From the NCBI GenBank assembly GCA_025642065.1, contig JAODUP010000451.1, positions 1-64,000 on the forward strand: a stretch of DNA of 64,000 nucleotides, written 5' to 3'. A program made the position numbers and the translations under genes. This DNA is from Paralvinella palmiformis. Taxonomy: Eukaryota; Annelida; Polychaeta; Terebellida; Alvinellidae. This document shows positions 12,238-23,043 of the stretch, one piece after another. Every line of letters begins with the position of its first letter. Positions within the stretch are counted from its first letter, which is position 1. The notes beneath the pieces are model-generated. The model was not told where the DNA came from. It was given only the letters and a program-made list of their open reading frames with translations, and did no database searches.

Positions 12238-13039
12238 ATACATAAGGGTATATAAGCCTGTACACGCACACACACACACACAAATACATACAATTATACA
12301 TGAGGATATATAAGCCTGCACACACACATGACACATAGACACATATCACTTACTTTTTCCTGTTGATAAAGTACATGATCGTGTGTATTCCCAGTGAGTG
12401 CTATCAACCTTATCTTCAAGTGGTGTATAATAATAACTAAAATAACAGCTTGACTTGCCACCAACCAAATAGCTATCAAATGTAATACATTCCTGCTGAC
12501 TAAGACACTGTGGCTTACAGTAAGTATCTGTATCTTTATCAAACTGAAGTGATGTCTGAACACTAGCACCAAGTTTCTTCCCTGATACACTAGTCCAGGC
12601 AGGAGATGTACATGAGCCTGAAATTGATTAATCATAACTTTTCAGCTCAAATTAAATGAGTAATCATTTACTTATCTGATATTCTAGTGTTGTAAGTCCC
12701 ATCAGAGATACTATGTTAAGAACTGTTTCATATTATTAATAATTTTCCAGGATGTTATTTGTTGATGAGTTAATATGTTTGCTAACCTTATTAACTATTC
12801 ATAAATTTATGCTACTGGTGCATCAGAATGTAACTGATTATCTTAAAGTTGTTATAATACAATTTCCTTTTTTTAAATGCAGATTTATTGTCACAAACTC
12901 AATAAACCTACTGTGGGATATCATAATACAAGCTGAGTACTGGATAATGGTATCTTTAATACCTACCTTGTGCATAAGTATATACAGCTAATGAACTCAG
13001 ATAAGCAACTAGAGCAATGAAAGTGTGATGAAGAGACAT
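7296..13039 (-). CDS. secreted protein with three PAN/apple-like modules
   Basis: Five minus-strand exons join in frame: 13039-12967 (signal peptide), 12617-12354, 11946-11635, 7654-7391 and 7321-7296 (terminal). Total is 939 nt, 312 residues plus stop. The first exon encodes MSLHHTFIALVAYLSSLAVY then TYAQ, a clear signal peptide. Each large exon encodes one cysteine-rich module with spacing like PAN/apple domains (for example ECITFDSYL, DCLQKCVDSSTCQVASYLNN, DCRQKCLTISGCNAIDYNA). Modules 2 and 3 are linked by a Thr-rich, probably O-glycosylated stretch. All four introns are phase 1, the usual sign of shuffled extracellular modules. A possible poly(A) signal (AATAAA, complement of 7209-7214) lies about 85 nt beyond the stop. 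Function unknown; such modules bind proteins or sugars outside the cell. The terminal exon is the least certain part. Confidence 0.75.
7391..7654 (-). CDS. PAN-module gene exon 4: third cysteine-rich module
   Basis: 264 nt between TTTCAG and GTAAGTAC. It encodes PCTNGGTNQWTTTTNVHV through HETLERCVLTTT with the DCRQKCL...SGCNAIDYN core typical of PAN/apple modules. Same length and phase as exon 2, so the two probably arose from a common exon. The intron to exon 3 is 3.98 kb and full of repeats. Confidence 0.78.
7782..8846. mobile_element. hAT-like non-autonomous element in PAN-gene intron 3
   Basis: Left end cagggttcccac (7782), right end gttggaatcctg (to 8846), an imperfect 12-bp inverted pair with 10 matches. 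The start CAGGGTTCCCAC is typical of hAT termini, and subterminal tctgagatttttctgac / tccctgacattttgg motifs occur on both sides. The interior has a 99-codon open frame (7950-8249) that I do not recognise. No clear 8-bp duplication. Confidence 0.45.
9150..9455 (-). mobile_element. tRNA(Met)-like SINE, family D
   Basis: On the minus strand 9449-9378 reads gatagcccagttagttaaag, gggctcatagcagaaggg and tcgcgtgttcgaatctccg, very like an elongator tRNA-Met with CAT in the anticodon position but with a mispaired acceptor stem. A longer body follows to about 9150 (ctcccttgggag, ggttacctggttctgg). It is in intron 3 of the PAN gene. Confidence 0.65.
9585..9660 (+). repeat. dispersed repeat shared with 10600-10665
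   Basis: acccaacagatgacagccag and ccgaatttcaacaagtgaca correspond to gcccaatagacgacagcctg and ccaaatttcaacaagagaca just upstream of the pogo HTH relic. So both may be the 5' flank of copies of the same pogo-like element, one of them without its HTH part. Confidence 0.5.
10005..10230 (-). mobile_element. probable LINE 3' end with TATC tail
   Basis: gatagataga at 10007-10016 is followed by gatatttatttcgatatgg and acatacaagttatacag, the same layout as the LINE end at 15211 seen in reverse. In the minus orientation it would be a 3' UTR ending in a TATC repeat. No coding sequence is recognised. Confidence 0.35.
10441..10565 (+). repeat. dispersed repeat shared with 34960-35055
   Basis: agcactgattataagaaaat, caacatttcgaccagacatc and cttgaaagatccctataga match gcattgctcataaggaaatc, aacattcctaccagacatca and ccagaaagatccctacata at 34975-35050. 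It belongs to an unnamed dispersed element; the family C SINE follows directly at 35068 in the second copy. Confidence 0.5.
10701..10934 (+). pseudogene. pogo/CENP-B-type HTH relic
   Basis: From ATG 10701 the frame reads SASQKQDLYFFKEHNPKATQ, ADILMNLSQE, then a TGA at 10833-10835, then GVTFGCSNVSYILKENAKLL, ending TAA at 10932-10934. This is the N-terminal helix-turn-helix of the CENP-B/pogo (Tigger) transposase family, which normally runs LT..QK..L..YK...P.ATQ....F....G..V.RSTV..ILK...K. Only about 75 codons remain and one stop interrupts them. It lies in intron 3 of the PAN gene on the opposite strand. Confidence 0.7.
11635..11946 (-). CDS. PAN-module gene exon 3: second module plus Thr-rich linker
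   Basis: 312 nt between TTTTCAG and GTAAGTT. The module runs CSFLYIGEYTM to LKGSC. About 27 residues follow that are mostly Thr, a mucin-like spacer encoded by a repetitive ACA/ACT tract (about 11640-11715) that could vary in length between alleles. Confidence 0.78.
12203..12310 (+). repeat. CA microsatellite with a duplicated flank
   Basis: CA repeats at 12203-12235 and 12265-12282; cataagggtatataagcctg (12241) and catgaggatatataagcctg (12299) flank them, so a ~58-bp unit is present twice. It ends just before the donor of PAN exon 2. Confidence 0.8.
12354..12617 (-). CDS. PAN-module gene exon 2: first cysteine-rich module
   Basis: 264 nt, acceptor TTTCAG before 12617 and donor GTAAGT at 12353. 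It encodes GSCTSPAWTSVSGKKLGASV through HWEYTRSCTLSTGK with six cysteines (CTSP, YCKPQCL, ECITF, SCYF, SCTL). Length 88 codons and phase 1-1. Confidence 0.78.
12914..12952 (+). repeat. 39-bp exact repeat, copy in PAN-gene intron 1
   Basis: Identical to window positions 4-42. It begins 14 bp inside the intron from the donor of the signal-peptide exon (read on the minus strand). Confidence 0.85.
12967..13039 (-). CDS. PAN-module gene exon 1: signal peptide
   Basis: The ATG (complement of 13037-13039) opens 24 codons of a hydrophobic leader ending TYAQ. The donor GTAGGT starts at 12966, leaving phase 1. Start chosen because it is the first ATG of the frame and gives a textbook leader. Confidence 0.75.
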
Positions 13040-13394
13040 GATGAAATCCTGAAAGAATAGAATATGGTATTGATGATTTTAAGGGAAATCAAATTATCAT
13101 TGTTATGTCATAAATAAATCTAATATGAACTTAATCCATACAAAACAGTTTAGTCAGAGCATAAGCTAAGTTTTAAGATAATATAGTGAATGAAAAAATA
13201 TGTTCAAACACACGGAAGAAACTCAGTGACCAACTCTGTATTTTAACAGGAGGTAATGCACATATTTTTTAAATGTATCATTTAATTATTAAAGAATAAC
13301 ACATATGATGCTATTACATCAAAAACCATACATTGTTTATTACATAAATGTTGCTGTTTCATGCCCACATTTGTGCATATATTACGCTATATAT

Positions 13395-13525
13395 GGGTTG
13401 AAGAACCTCTAATGATAATGAGACAAAATGAAAGATGAAACATCCTTCTGACATAGCCGAGGCCAGATTTGAACCCAAGTATTATAGATCTGTTGCCAAC
13501 CACACTATAAGTTAGGACCTGAAGG
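13395..13525 (-). mobile_element. SINE family A copy, strongly diverged
   Basis: gaacctctaatgataatgag, catccttctgacatagccg, ccagatttgaacccaag and gttgccaaccacac correspond in order to the reverse of family A. The B box is still visible but the tail is missing or unrecognisable. Confidence 0.6.
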
Positions 13526-14286
13526 AGCCCATTGTTTACGGCATAAAGAATTTAAAATAGTTATCATATTTGTGCTGTTCAACAATATCCAGTGAGTGTG
13601 TTATTCTTCTCTGCACAAACTGTGTTGTTATCCTGTTTATTCTTCTTTAACACTCTTCTAAACTTCTTAAATTTCATTAATATTATAACAAAAATTGTAA
13701 TTACGGATATTAAGAAATTCAGCACATCAAAGTTTAAAAAACCTCCATTAAAAAACTGATACATCTATTTGATCATGCCAGTCATTATTGTATGCATTAG
13801 TAATAGGACATATAACAAATAGATAGAAAGTTCAATGGTAATTCATAATTCTGATTTTACACAATAATAACATTTATACAGAAAACACCTTTATTATTAA
13901 TGATGAAAATTATATGCGCGCACACAGACTGCTGTGCATGCATGTGCTGCAATTACTTGCTGTCTTTCTCGCTCCAGTGATGTCCATGTTATTTTTCATT
14001 TGATATTCTCCAATGACGAATGTTGAGACTGAACAAATCACACACACTTCATGATGTCTACCTAATTCAGGTAAACGTATAATATTAATAGATTGTAGCT
14101 GTTCAATGGTGAGTTGATACAATGTCTCCATTCTACAGTGATACAATTTAATAACAAATTAATATGGTCATGATTCCCTCAGATTGGAGCCAACGGGAAG
14201 ACAGCTCATGCTACATCATTTCACCAAATTTCACTTGTAATTACTGGTATATGCTTTATATAATACATAATTAAGTTTTTGTCAGA

Positions 14287-14645
14287 CATGGGGTCAATTC
14301 AATTCCAGAATTGGAATTGATGGGCTATTTCAATTTTTGAATTGGAATTGCTTATTTAAAAAAAGGAAATGGAATTGATAAATTTGGAATTGGAGATTGC
14401 TATTAAAAAATACTCCAATTACCTAATCCAAGCAAGCCATGCCAATATTGAGAAGCCGTTGGCCCTATACGAGGTGATGGACGACTTAAAACAGTCTAGA
14501 ATGTTAGATCCGCGTTTCAAACTGGACTGGTGCCAGGTGGTGCGATTGTCGCCAACAACTCCAGCAGAGTATATGGAACTGAATTGGAATTGCTCTATTT
14601 GGAATTGAGTTGAATTATAATTGACACAATGGAATTGACCCCATG
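14287..14645 (+). mobile_element. 359-bp element with 14-bp perfect inverted ends and a hAT fragment
   Basis: It begins catggggtcaattc (14287-14300) and ends with the exact inverse gaattgaccccatg (14632-14645). Both subterminal parts are built of degenerate ggaattg repeats. The middle (about 14440-14540) encodes LALYEVMDDLKQSRMLDPRF then KLDWC, a conserved stretch of hAT/ZBED transposases. It looks like an internally deleted, non-autonomous derivative. No target duplication is evident. Confidence 0.7.
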
Positions 14646-15210
14646 TATTGTATCATATACTACTACTTGTGGAATTTGGAAATAAATATATCGTTATCAT
14701 CATCACCAAACTGTAACAGGAAAAGGGAAGCTCACTTTTTGTCATGTTATCAAAATCTTTCTGGGTTCATAGAATTAGATTGTTAAATAATGGATACATT
14801 ATGACTTCACTAAAGCATGGTCTAATATTCTTGCAAAAACATTTTCATAAATGTAATTGTATGTATGTGTGTGTGTGTGTGTGTGTGTGTGAACTGTCAA
14901 GAATACCAGATGGAAAATACAGCATCCACATACATCTTTTATTAGTTAGACCTAAAATGCGAACTCTGCTATAAAGATTTAGTAAGTATAACAAGTACTA
15001 TATAGATGGTGCTCATTTTCAACATCTCTCAGATATTCTCACACAGTCATCCTTACTTATGAAACTAGGAAGGATTCTGCGTTTTACCTAGCAATGCTAA
15101 TAGAATAAAACATGTCGCAATATCTACATAATTACTTTCATTAAAAATTATCAAGTTTGCAAACATCTTAGAATAGCTGGTGTGTGTCTATTGTTTCCGA
15201 TAGTCCGTGA

Positions 15211-16480
15211 TTTTAGTTTATCAATCAATCAATTTTTATTTAGGAAATGATATGTTGCATACAAGTAAATGAGACAAAAATGAGTTAATACTAATTGCAT
15301 GACATTTTCAAAAACTCTCTCTAAACCATTCGGTTCTTACTTTACATAATAATCAAAGGTACTTTGATAAATGGATAGACCAATGCATGCGTAAAGCTGA
15401 AGAGCCTTGTAAGATATAATAAATAATAAGACAAAATATAATAATTGAACAGTGTTGTCATTATCTCCCGCCAGACGGTGCCACGCACTCGCTTAACAGG
15501 TTGCAACGTGGTGTTGACAAAGATCATAAAGGGGGAACGTCTGATAGTTCACGCCTAGCACATTCAAAGTGAAACAATACTAGAACAGATAACAAAATGA
15601 CAAATTAAACATGATTATAAAGACCTAAAAACTTTTCCATAAAGTTTCAAAAATACATGTGTATAGAAAGCCATTGGGCTGCCATCGTCAGTGCAAAATT
15701 AGGGTAATATTCACCCACATACCCAAGTATCTGCTCACAATCAGTCTCCTCCCCATGGTTGCTGCCCAGAAACACAAGCTGAATATAATATCTTCGATTG
15801 GTTTTCGCTGCATTGCGTTGCCACAAGGTTCATGATTTATTGCAAATAATAATCTAGGAAACGTCGTTACTAATTCAAGATGTTTGAGTGATTCTGTGGT
15901 ATAAAAGTAGTGAATATGAGCAATTGAAAATATACCAGTTTAAAGGAATTACTGATCTTTCATACACCTAAATCCCCGCAAAACAGACAAAGTACTGTGA
16001 ATATAGGGGACCGGTTTTATACTTTGAATTTGTGACAGTTCTGATAGCTTTCTTTTGTAACATTGGTAACGGGTTAGTAAGTTATTTTCGTAGCCGATCC
16101 ACATAGTATTAACTCATAATCAAGAAATGGGTTAATTAATAAACAATATACTGTTCGTAAATGATCGGGAGATTTGGAAGATTGAACTGCATATAAAGAA
16201 CATGACATTTTAGCTTTACAGTATTTGATGTGATTTATCCATTGGAGTTTAGCATCAACGTATAGGCAAGTAATGTTGTACATTGCACCCTCTCTATGGT
16301 ATTACCTCCAATTTGTAATACAAAGCTATCAACATTAAACTGTAGATTGTGCGTAAAAATCGTGTAAGTATTTTTTTAAACATTTAATGACAGTTTGTTT
16401 GCTCAGAACCAATCACTCACTACATTTAGATTAGAATTTAGGGTTTCATATAACAGAGATATATCTTTTCGAGGTTATTG
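15211..16480 (-). pseudogene. decayed non-LTR retrotransposon (LINE) 3' part
   Basis: The minus-strand frame 16283-16074 encodes YVDAKLQWINHIKYCKAKMS and TVYCLLINPFLDYELILCGS, the end of a LINE reverse transcriptase (usually LGV.ID..L.W..HI...... and ..Y.SLI.P.L.Y....WG). Upstream pieces (NVVSDW, IGG) are in other frames near 16310-16450. The 3' end at 15211 is a tail of three attg repeats on the minus strand. Stops and frameshifts show it is dead. Confidence 0.7.
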
Positions 16481-18867
16481 GCGCTATAGAAGTTTTGTCA
16501 TTATTATTATTTTTATTATATTCTCCTTCTAAAAAATTGACAAATCACCTCTAATTCTATAATTATGCTTATATATATATATATATATATATATTACTGC
16601 GGTTTTCACGATGTGTCAATGAATTGTATGTATTGTCATTATTGCGTTCGAGTAGAAACGTCTCGCACAAAAGGATAAAATATATTATTATCTTGTTGTG
16701 GTCCATCCGATTTATTAAGTGTTTTATACCTTTCATATTACTTCTAATTCCTTGTATTTTTAAGAGCATAGAGCAATGTTTAAATCTCCTGCGGCTTAAT
16801 TTCATTTACTTAATAATAATTACTATCAATGTTCAAAAGTCTAACAACGTTATCAGAATCTTCATTATCATAATATTACTCGAGTTTGCTTACTAAATTT
16901 GCTAGGCATGACATTTCGTTTCTGGTGTCATCCTTGGGTAAAGTTAGAAATAAAACAAATACACATCCAGTCTATCATGCTAAGAAGGCGGTCACGGTTC
17001 AGAAACATTGAAATGCGTTGGAGAAACCCGGGGTGAGAATGAACCATCTCACTGGCGATAAAAACTACCTTGTTATCATGACACATACACGCGGGAAACC
17101 CTGTATTATCAAACAAGCACTAGTTTTTGAGCTCCTACGTGTGAGGTCAGCAGGACTCTGTACATACAACTAACTACATTTGAGCGGCTGTATCGAGTGG
17201 AATAATATATGGACAATTTTGCCATTTTGCTAGAACAATAGAAAACACACGTAGAGTGTGACTGTTTGTTTCTGTAAGTCTTAGTGAATAGCTGAAACAA
17301 TTCAGAAGTCAAAGTACACAATAGTACCTTTATATCAGTATAAAATATTGAGCACTTATATTAGTCACTCGTACAGATGATGGTGGATGTTTTACAGCCA
17401 CCTTTGTGTACATGGTAGTCTAAATGGGCCGAGCGACCTCCAAAGGTAATGAGGCGAAGTCACAGATGAAACAACCTTCAGATATGCCCCCACCCAGATT
17501 CGAACAAGGGTGGTAGTGATCTGTGATGCAACACGCTACCGCTATACCACATAGGCGCCCAGTCATCCATGCAGGTAAGATCATTGCCGATACTCGTAAA
17601 CAAGATGAAATAGAAACAAACAAGCACACTATAATATCGATGTGTATTTCAGGCCAAGAAAAGAAACGGTGTATATAACGTGGGCATGCAAAAATATAGA
17701 TCAATGTAGCCATAAGCTGTAATTAATCAGGCCAAGGAGTTCAACGAGTCACGATGAGACCTCATTCATATAAACATGATAAAATATGATAATAAAGTAA
17801 TCGTTTTCTAGCTGATTAATTTTTGCATGTAAATCATGCAGCGATAAATTATATTTTAATGGTCAATAGGCCAAATTTATTTAGGCGTCGTGTTTGGGAG
17901 GGGGGGGGTGTCTTGGTTATATTTATGCTGTGGATTTGTCGGTCTGTGTCAAAATATGGACCAATTTAAAGAAAATGGGTTCAAAGGATCGATTTTCTTG
18001 GTCAAACTTGGCAAACATGACAATACGGCACCATTATAAGTATCTTCCAGGGATCGTGTTGGAACATCAGCTCACGAATTTCATCCCCCTGTTAAAATAT
18101 ATTTCATAATTTGGCTATGACAATTGATCAAATGGATTTGATCTTAATCTAAGCCAATTTTCACTTATGCTAAATGTTAAGTGCAGATTTGTTTTAACAA
18201 CCTTCTAAATTTTAGTAAAGAAACGACATTCTAATATACAAACAGCCATAATATTGTGTTCATGTTTTACAAGAATAGACTGTAACGCTCTAAAGATCCA
18301 AGCACGAAAAGTTGATAATCATAATCGCAAGTTTTGAATGAAAGTTTTGAGGCAAGGCAATTCGCTAATGGTTACTTGAAATATTGAAATAAGCAATATT
18401 CATTGGCATCAATACTTTTGTTTAGCCTCAGCCCCCTTACCTTGGCTATTAGTAATAATGAACGGACTTGAATTACAGAAAATTGTGGATTATCTCCCAC
18501 ATAAATCAGCCACATATCCAAATATGGTGCATTTAAAACTTAACTGGAAATTCGAATGATTCTTATTATTAAACGACTAATACAACCTTGAACGGGTGAT
18601 TTATTATAGAAATTAATTTAAAATTTCAAGATATTATTCACTTCTAACCACCGCAAAATGAGGGTTGATAAGCTACTGCTGAGGTTTGGAAAAAATTATG
18701 GTCACAATGAAATGGCAAATCTTTTAGATTTGGTTTATTCGGTTGCTAAAATGAAGTACTATCAGATGATACATCTGTTGGATAATTATTCTACTATTTT
18801 AATAAAATTCAAAACTCTTTTGATTGAGTAATTGTAATCTAAGTATAGTTATAATTACCCAATAACA
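16481..18867. other. gene-free stretch with one SINE
   Basis: Apart from the family A SINE at 17376-17560 and a TA repeat near 16570, nothing is recognised. The open frames here are short and overlap on both strands. Confidence 0.5.
17376..17560 (-). mobile_element. SINE family A copy
   Basis: Reverse of the 53094 copy: tail gatgttttacagcc at left, body gggccgagcgacctccaaag, B box ccagattcgaac, A box region ctataccac, 5' end ggcgccc at right. Full length, about 80-85% like the reference copy by eye. No target duplication was recognised. Confidence 0.85.
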
Positions 18868-20282
18868 CAGGGTCTCAAATACCTGGTCGCATGGTCGCCA
18901 TTGGCGAGCTGAATTAGTGAAGGGCGACTACATATTTTGAACCCTGTAGGCGACTTGACCATATCTGTTTTACGCACATCGTTTTTTCTTTTCTTTCATT
19001 GAACCATTCTTTTCTGTTGTTCCATATTCACAGTTTCAGTTCATGTTTGCAGGATGTTGAGGAAATATCAATTTCCGAATGGCATTGCTTAATGTATAGT
19101 TTGTGCATTATCACGCAACAAATCCGACAGCATACGAGTCTCTTAGCTAAAATTGGCAAGAACAAGGATAAGAGTTTTACCATAGTTTCACACTGACATA
19201 AGCATTGGGCATGATCGATAAGGTTATCTGGAAAGTGAAAAATAATTATGTTGGAAAATATTCAGTGGCAGCAGAGAGTTGTTAGCAAAAGTCAGATAGA
19301 AAGGATTTCCTTTACAATTTTTTTTTTCTTCCTTTTAATCAAGCTAACAAAAATATTCTTTTGTCACAATAGAGCATGCCTATATTGGCGCCATTTTGAT
19401 TGACACATGTGCCAAGATCTTATAGACAACATAAACATAATAACTGATAAAATGTGGCGTTATTTTGTGGGTGTATCACCACCACCACTCAGCAAGAAAA
19501 TGAAGACTTCAGAAGAGCAGCTGAATATATAACGGTTGTATGAGATCAGTAAACGGAAACGGGCGTTTAACTCAAATTGGAAAGTTGTCCGCCCATGGCT
19601 GGGGATAACAGACGAAGAAATGGGCAGTTCGACATCGGACGCTCCATCCACGTCCAGCCAGGCAAGTACGATGATATGCACGACGTGCCGCGCAGCTGGG
19701 AAGATAGACCCAGCCATTTTTGCAAAAAATTCGTTTGGGTCGGGGTGCCAGTCATTTAAGCTGGAGAGCATAAAGATCCATGAAGCCTCAAAAACTAAAC
19801 TATTGTCGCTAAAGAGATTTTCAAGTCCATTGAGGCCCCGGAAAAACAACCGGCTCGTAAATTGCTAACCATTTTGCCCATTTTTCCTGTGCTTTCTGGA
19901 TTCCTGTGCATCAAATAGATTAATTGCGATCCGGATCATTTGACACCTCTAGATAATAAATCATCATGTGCTGGTCGTTCCCAGACGGCCTTGGTACCAG
20001 CGACAGTCTGATCCTAACTACCCTACCCATAAATTATTACTTGACAACAGGCCGACCCCCACGCTACTCACTGGGTGTGCGAAAATATCCATTTTAGTGA
20101 TGATTACATATTTAGACTTCGAACGCGCAACAACTCAACACAAAATTGTCCGCGAAATTCTTAAACATACAGTGGCTGAGACTTGTTAGTGTGGCAGACT
20201 GCCTGGTTTGATAATCTTAGCAACTATGTAGGAATTTGTCGCCCGTTAAGCCGGCGACCTTGGAGGCGTGTGAACTTTACTG
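18868..20282 (+). mobile_element. hAT-like element with BED/TTF-type zinc finger relic
   Basis: Open frame 19536-19868 (in frame with 19452 but separated by a TAA at 19530-19532) encodes KRKRAFNSNWKVVRPWLG, then ICTTCRAAGK and FKLESIKIHEASK. This is the N-terminal zinc finger of hAT transposases of the ZNF862-like group, with Cys-x2-Cys visible and the last His replaced. Left end cagggtctcaaata at 18868; right end ctttactg at 20282 is preceded by gtcgccc...ggcgacc motifs that mirror those near the left end. Termini are diverged and no target duplication is visible. Confidence 0.55.
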
Positions 20283-20386
20283 TATGTGGGGGTCGCCTTT
20301 AATTAAGTTTACCTAATCCAGTATAACTGAATATATAGTTTTCATTCAGAAAATGGCTCCACTTTATAGAAAATATGACACCCTTC

Positions 20387-20404
20387 ACACACACACAGAC
20401 ACAC

Positions 20405-20443
<39 letters not shown>
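20387..20443 (+). repeat. compound CA/TA microsatellite
   Basis: CA repeats then about 17 TA units, directly before the family B SINE at 20444. Confidence 0.9.
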
Positions 20444-20446
<3 letters not shown>

Positions 20447-20724
20447 TGGTGCAAGAGGTCGAAACTTTTCCAGAGATTAATTTATTGGCTCAAAACATCG
20501 TGGGCGGTTGACTATGTTAAATGGCGCTGCCGTCTCTATTGAATTATTAAAAATAAAGGGAGACGTTAAAGACCTCCTGAGGACATAAAACACTCTGACA
20601 GGGACCACGCTCAGTGTAAGTCGGCTCCATCTTTACGTACTGCTCGCCTGTGAATAGTGAGGGAGTAGGTTTCTCAACTACTCCAACATAGAGGCAGTGC
20701 TGAATTTTCCCCGAGAAACAAAAA
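20444..20724 (+). mobile_element. SINE family B, 5'-truncated copy
   Basis: gcaagaggtcgaaacttttc through gaattattaaaaataaaggg, gacctcctgaggacataaaa, cggctccatctttacgtact to ttccccgagaaacaaaaaag. It starts right after a TA microsatellite and so lacks the tRNA head. It borders the left edge of the tandem duplication at 20725. Confidence 0.82.
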
Positions 20725-21504
20725 AGCTATCATTACCGGCGCTGACGCCTAGTTAATACACTATCTGAATCGCTAGGTGGTGCTGCTATGCAACTAGGTG
20801 GCAGTTAACCATTTTGAATTCAAACTAGGAAGTTTTGACTTTATTTTGGGGGATTCCGCCAAGTCATTAAAATACACACACGCACGCACCCACACATACG
20901 CACACACTATAGCGAGAGAAAAAGAGCTAGCTAATATAGTCTACACACTTAGGGTAAAGGAATAATTGTAATACTAATGTGATTATACAAATGGAATACT
21001 GAATTATAAAGATCGATTTTCGGGACTTTAAATTATCATTGAAGAGTGATAACATTTATTGTCAACAGCAAATAATGAAAGTTTTATGTTTTTAACTATA
21101 CATAACTCATAATACTCATGCTACTCATATATTCAGATGTTTAAAATAGTTCTAGGCTCGATATATTTTCCAGCTTGATGTCTTGGCTTTGAACGTTTTC
21201 AACTCTTCAGCTAGTTACTTATTAGGCAGCTGAAAAAAAATATCATGGCTGTCGTTGCGGGGAATTCATTTTACACAGTATACGTTCAGAACACACGCGC
21301 AGTAATTCATGTTCAATGCCTTTAATAATTTGTAATTCGTAGACTTGTACATAATAAGCAATACTCTGTGGATACTATGTAATACTCTGTGAGATTTGGA
21401 ATCTAAGAAAGGCCACATATGGTACAAAATATTCACATTTATGGCATTTGTGGTTAACAGGTTACGATATGGATACAATTATTTATTACTTTTACGCTGA
21501 TCAT

Positions 21505-21640
21505 TTCTACTCTACGAGGGTCGTGGGTTCGAGCCCCACATTGGGCAAATCTATTTTTCCAAACGTTCTAGGTTGCTGAATGGCCTAAACTGTGCCGATG
21601 TCTCGTTAAACAACATTCATCTATCTACTCTGTGGATTTG
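21505..21640 (+). mobile_element. SINE with tRNA 3' half
   Basis: acgagggtcgtgggttcgag ccccacattgggca is a tRNA 3' half with a good B box. It continues into ggttgctgaatggcctaaac and gtgccgatgtctcgttaaac, ending in caacattcatctatctac, a SINE-like body and simple tail. The tRNA 5' half is missing. Confidence 0.65.
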
Positions 21641-22856
21641 CACCCTTTGGCAAGATGAGTCAATTCCGGGAAGTCCTTTGACGTCACTAGACTGACACCC
21701 AAGTAATAATTTCAATGACAACAGTGACACCTCGCGGGTATTCAAACATCATAATGTATGCCATATAAATGACTAAGTGTTAATTAAAAAGTTGAAATAT
21801 GTTTCCCTTGATGGGTAATAAATATACTTTCTAGGATAATTTGATATGTAAAATCGCTAATTCACCCATTTATAGAAACACTGAAGCTATTTATTTTACC
21901 AGTTCTATTATCATGGTGGCTTTGCTAAATTGAGCTTTTCTTAAGTCTGCTGATTCTACGCTAAAGAATCTGTTTAGTTTCCAGGTACCAAGTGATTTAT
22001 TTACTTTCAGAAGACTACCAAAGCGTTGAAATAAAACATTATCAAACCTACTCTTAACGGACAGGTGGAGCTTCCAGACAGGTGAAACTCCAGGCATTTA
22101 GTTAAACGTGGAATTCCCAGTGATCGAACAACATAGAGTAAGAACTATTTATTTTTATTCATGCATACACATATTTTATTCGTATTTGCACGTAGATCTA
22201 ATATATATATTTTATCATTTATCTTGATTTACTTTAGTGATGAATTCATCCTTTTTGTGACACTCATATTCTGTAGGTTCATAACGCGATCTATGAATGT
22301 TCCATTGCCAGTATGGAGAGCAAACGTTCTTAATTCTTGAATGCATTCTTGTGTTCTGTCAAGTGATTGAGATCTGGTTGTCTATACCTATCTATCCACA
22401 ACTAAACAAGTCCTTGGATATCCGCAGCATAAACAAATTGATTTCATCATCGTCAGATGAATCACGATAGTCGATAGTCGATGGTCGATAGTGCACTGCA
22501 GTTGTTTTGCACGAAATTTCAGCTTCATAGTCTGAATGATTTCCTGGTTCATGGGCCGGCACACCTTTATCAGTTTTAAGTTTGCACATCTCTAACAAGA
22601 GCCACTCTAGCAGAAATGACCTTTAATCAAGGTGTGTTTATTGGGGAAGAGCGATTATTGGTCAATATGTTGGTGATGTTCGACCAATGACAATCAGCGT
22701 TCAATCATACTAATAAATCCTCAATCAAATTAGCGCAACTGGTGGTTGTTTGACAGGTAATATTGTTGGCCGGGGACCCTAACACTATGGCGTTTGGCTG
22801 CGTCGAACTTGCGACTACAGTGTTTTCTATACTACGTCATTAATGAGGATTTGTAG

Positions 22857-23043
22857 ATGATGCTTGATGTTTTACGGCCACTTTTGTGCACATGGTAGGC
22901 TAAATGGCCCCAGCGACCTCCAAAGTTAATGAAGCGAAGTCAAAGCTCAAACCCCCTTCAGATATGCCAACGCCAAGATTCGAACTCAGGTGGTAGTCAT
23001 CTGTGGTCCAACGCGCTACCAACTAGACCACGGAGACGCCCCA
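22857..23043 (-). mobile_element. SINE family A copy inside duplicated unit 1
   Basis: Reverse orientation: gttttacggccacttttgtg, gcgacctccaaagttaatg, caagattcgaactcagg, ctagaccacggag. It is flanked by tgaggatttgtag and tgagaaactgtag (9 of 13 the same), a decayed target duplication. The second unit of the local duplication has no SINE here (gatttgtagaatgatg around 25187-25200), so this copy arrived after the duplication. Confidence 0.87.

Noticed and set aside
19460..19849. 129-codon minus-strand open frame
   Set aside because: It is the shadow of the plus-strand hAT zinc-finger relic, which has recognisable motifs.
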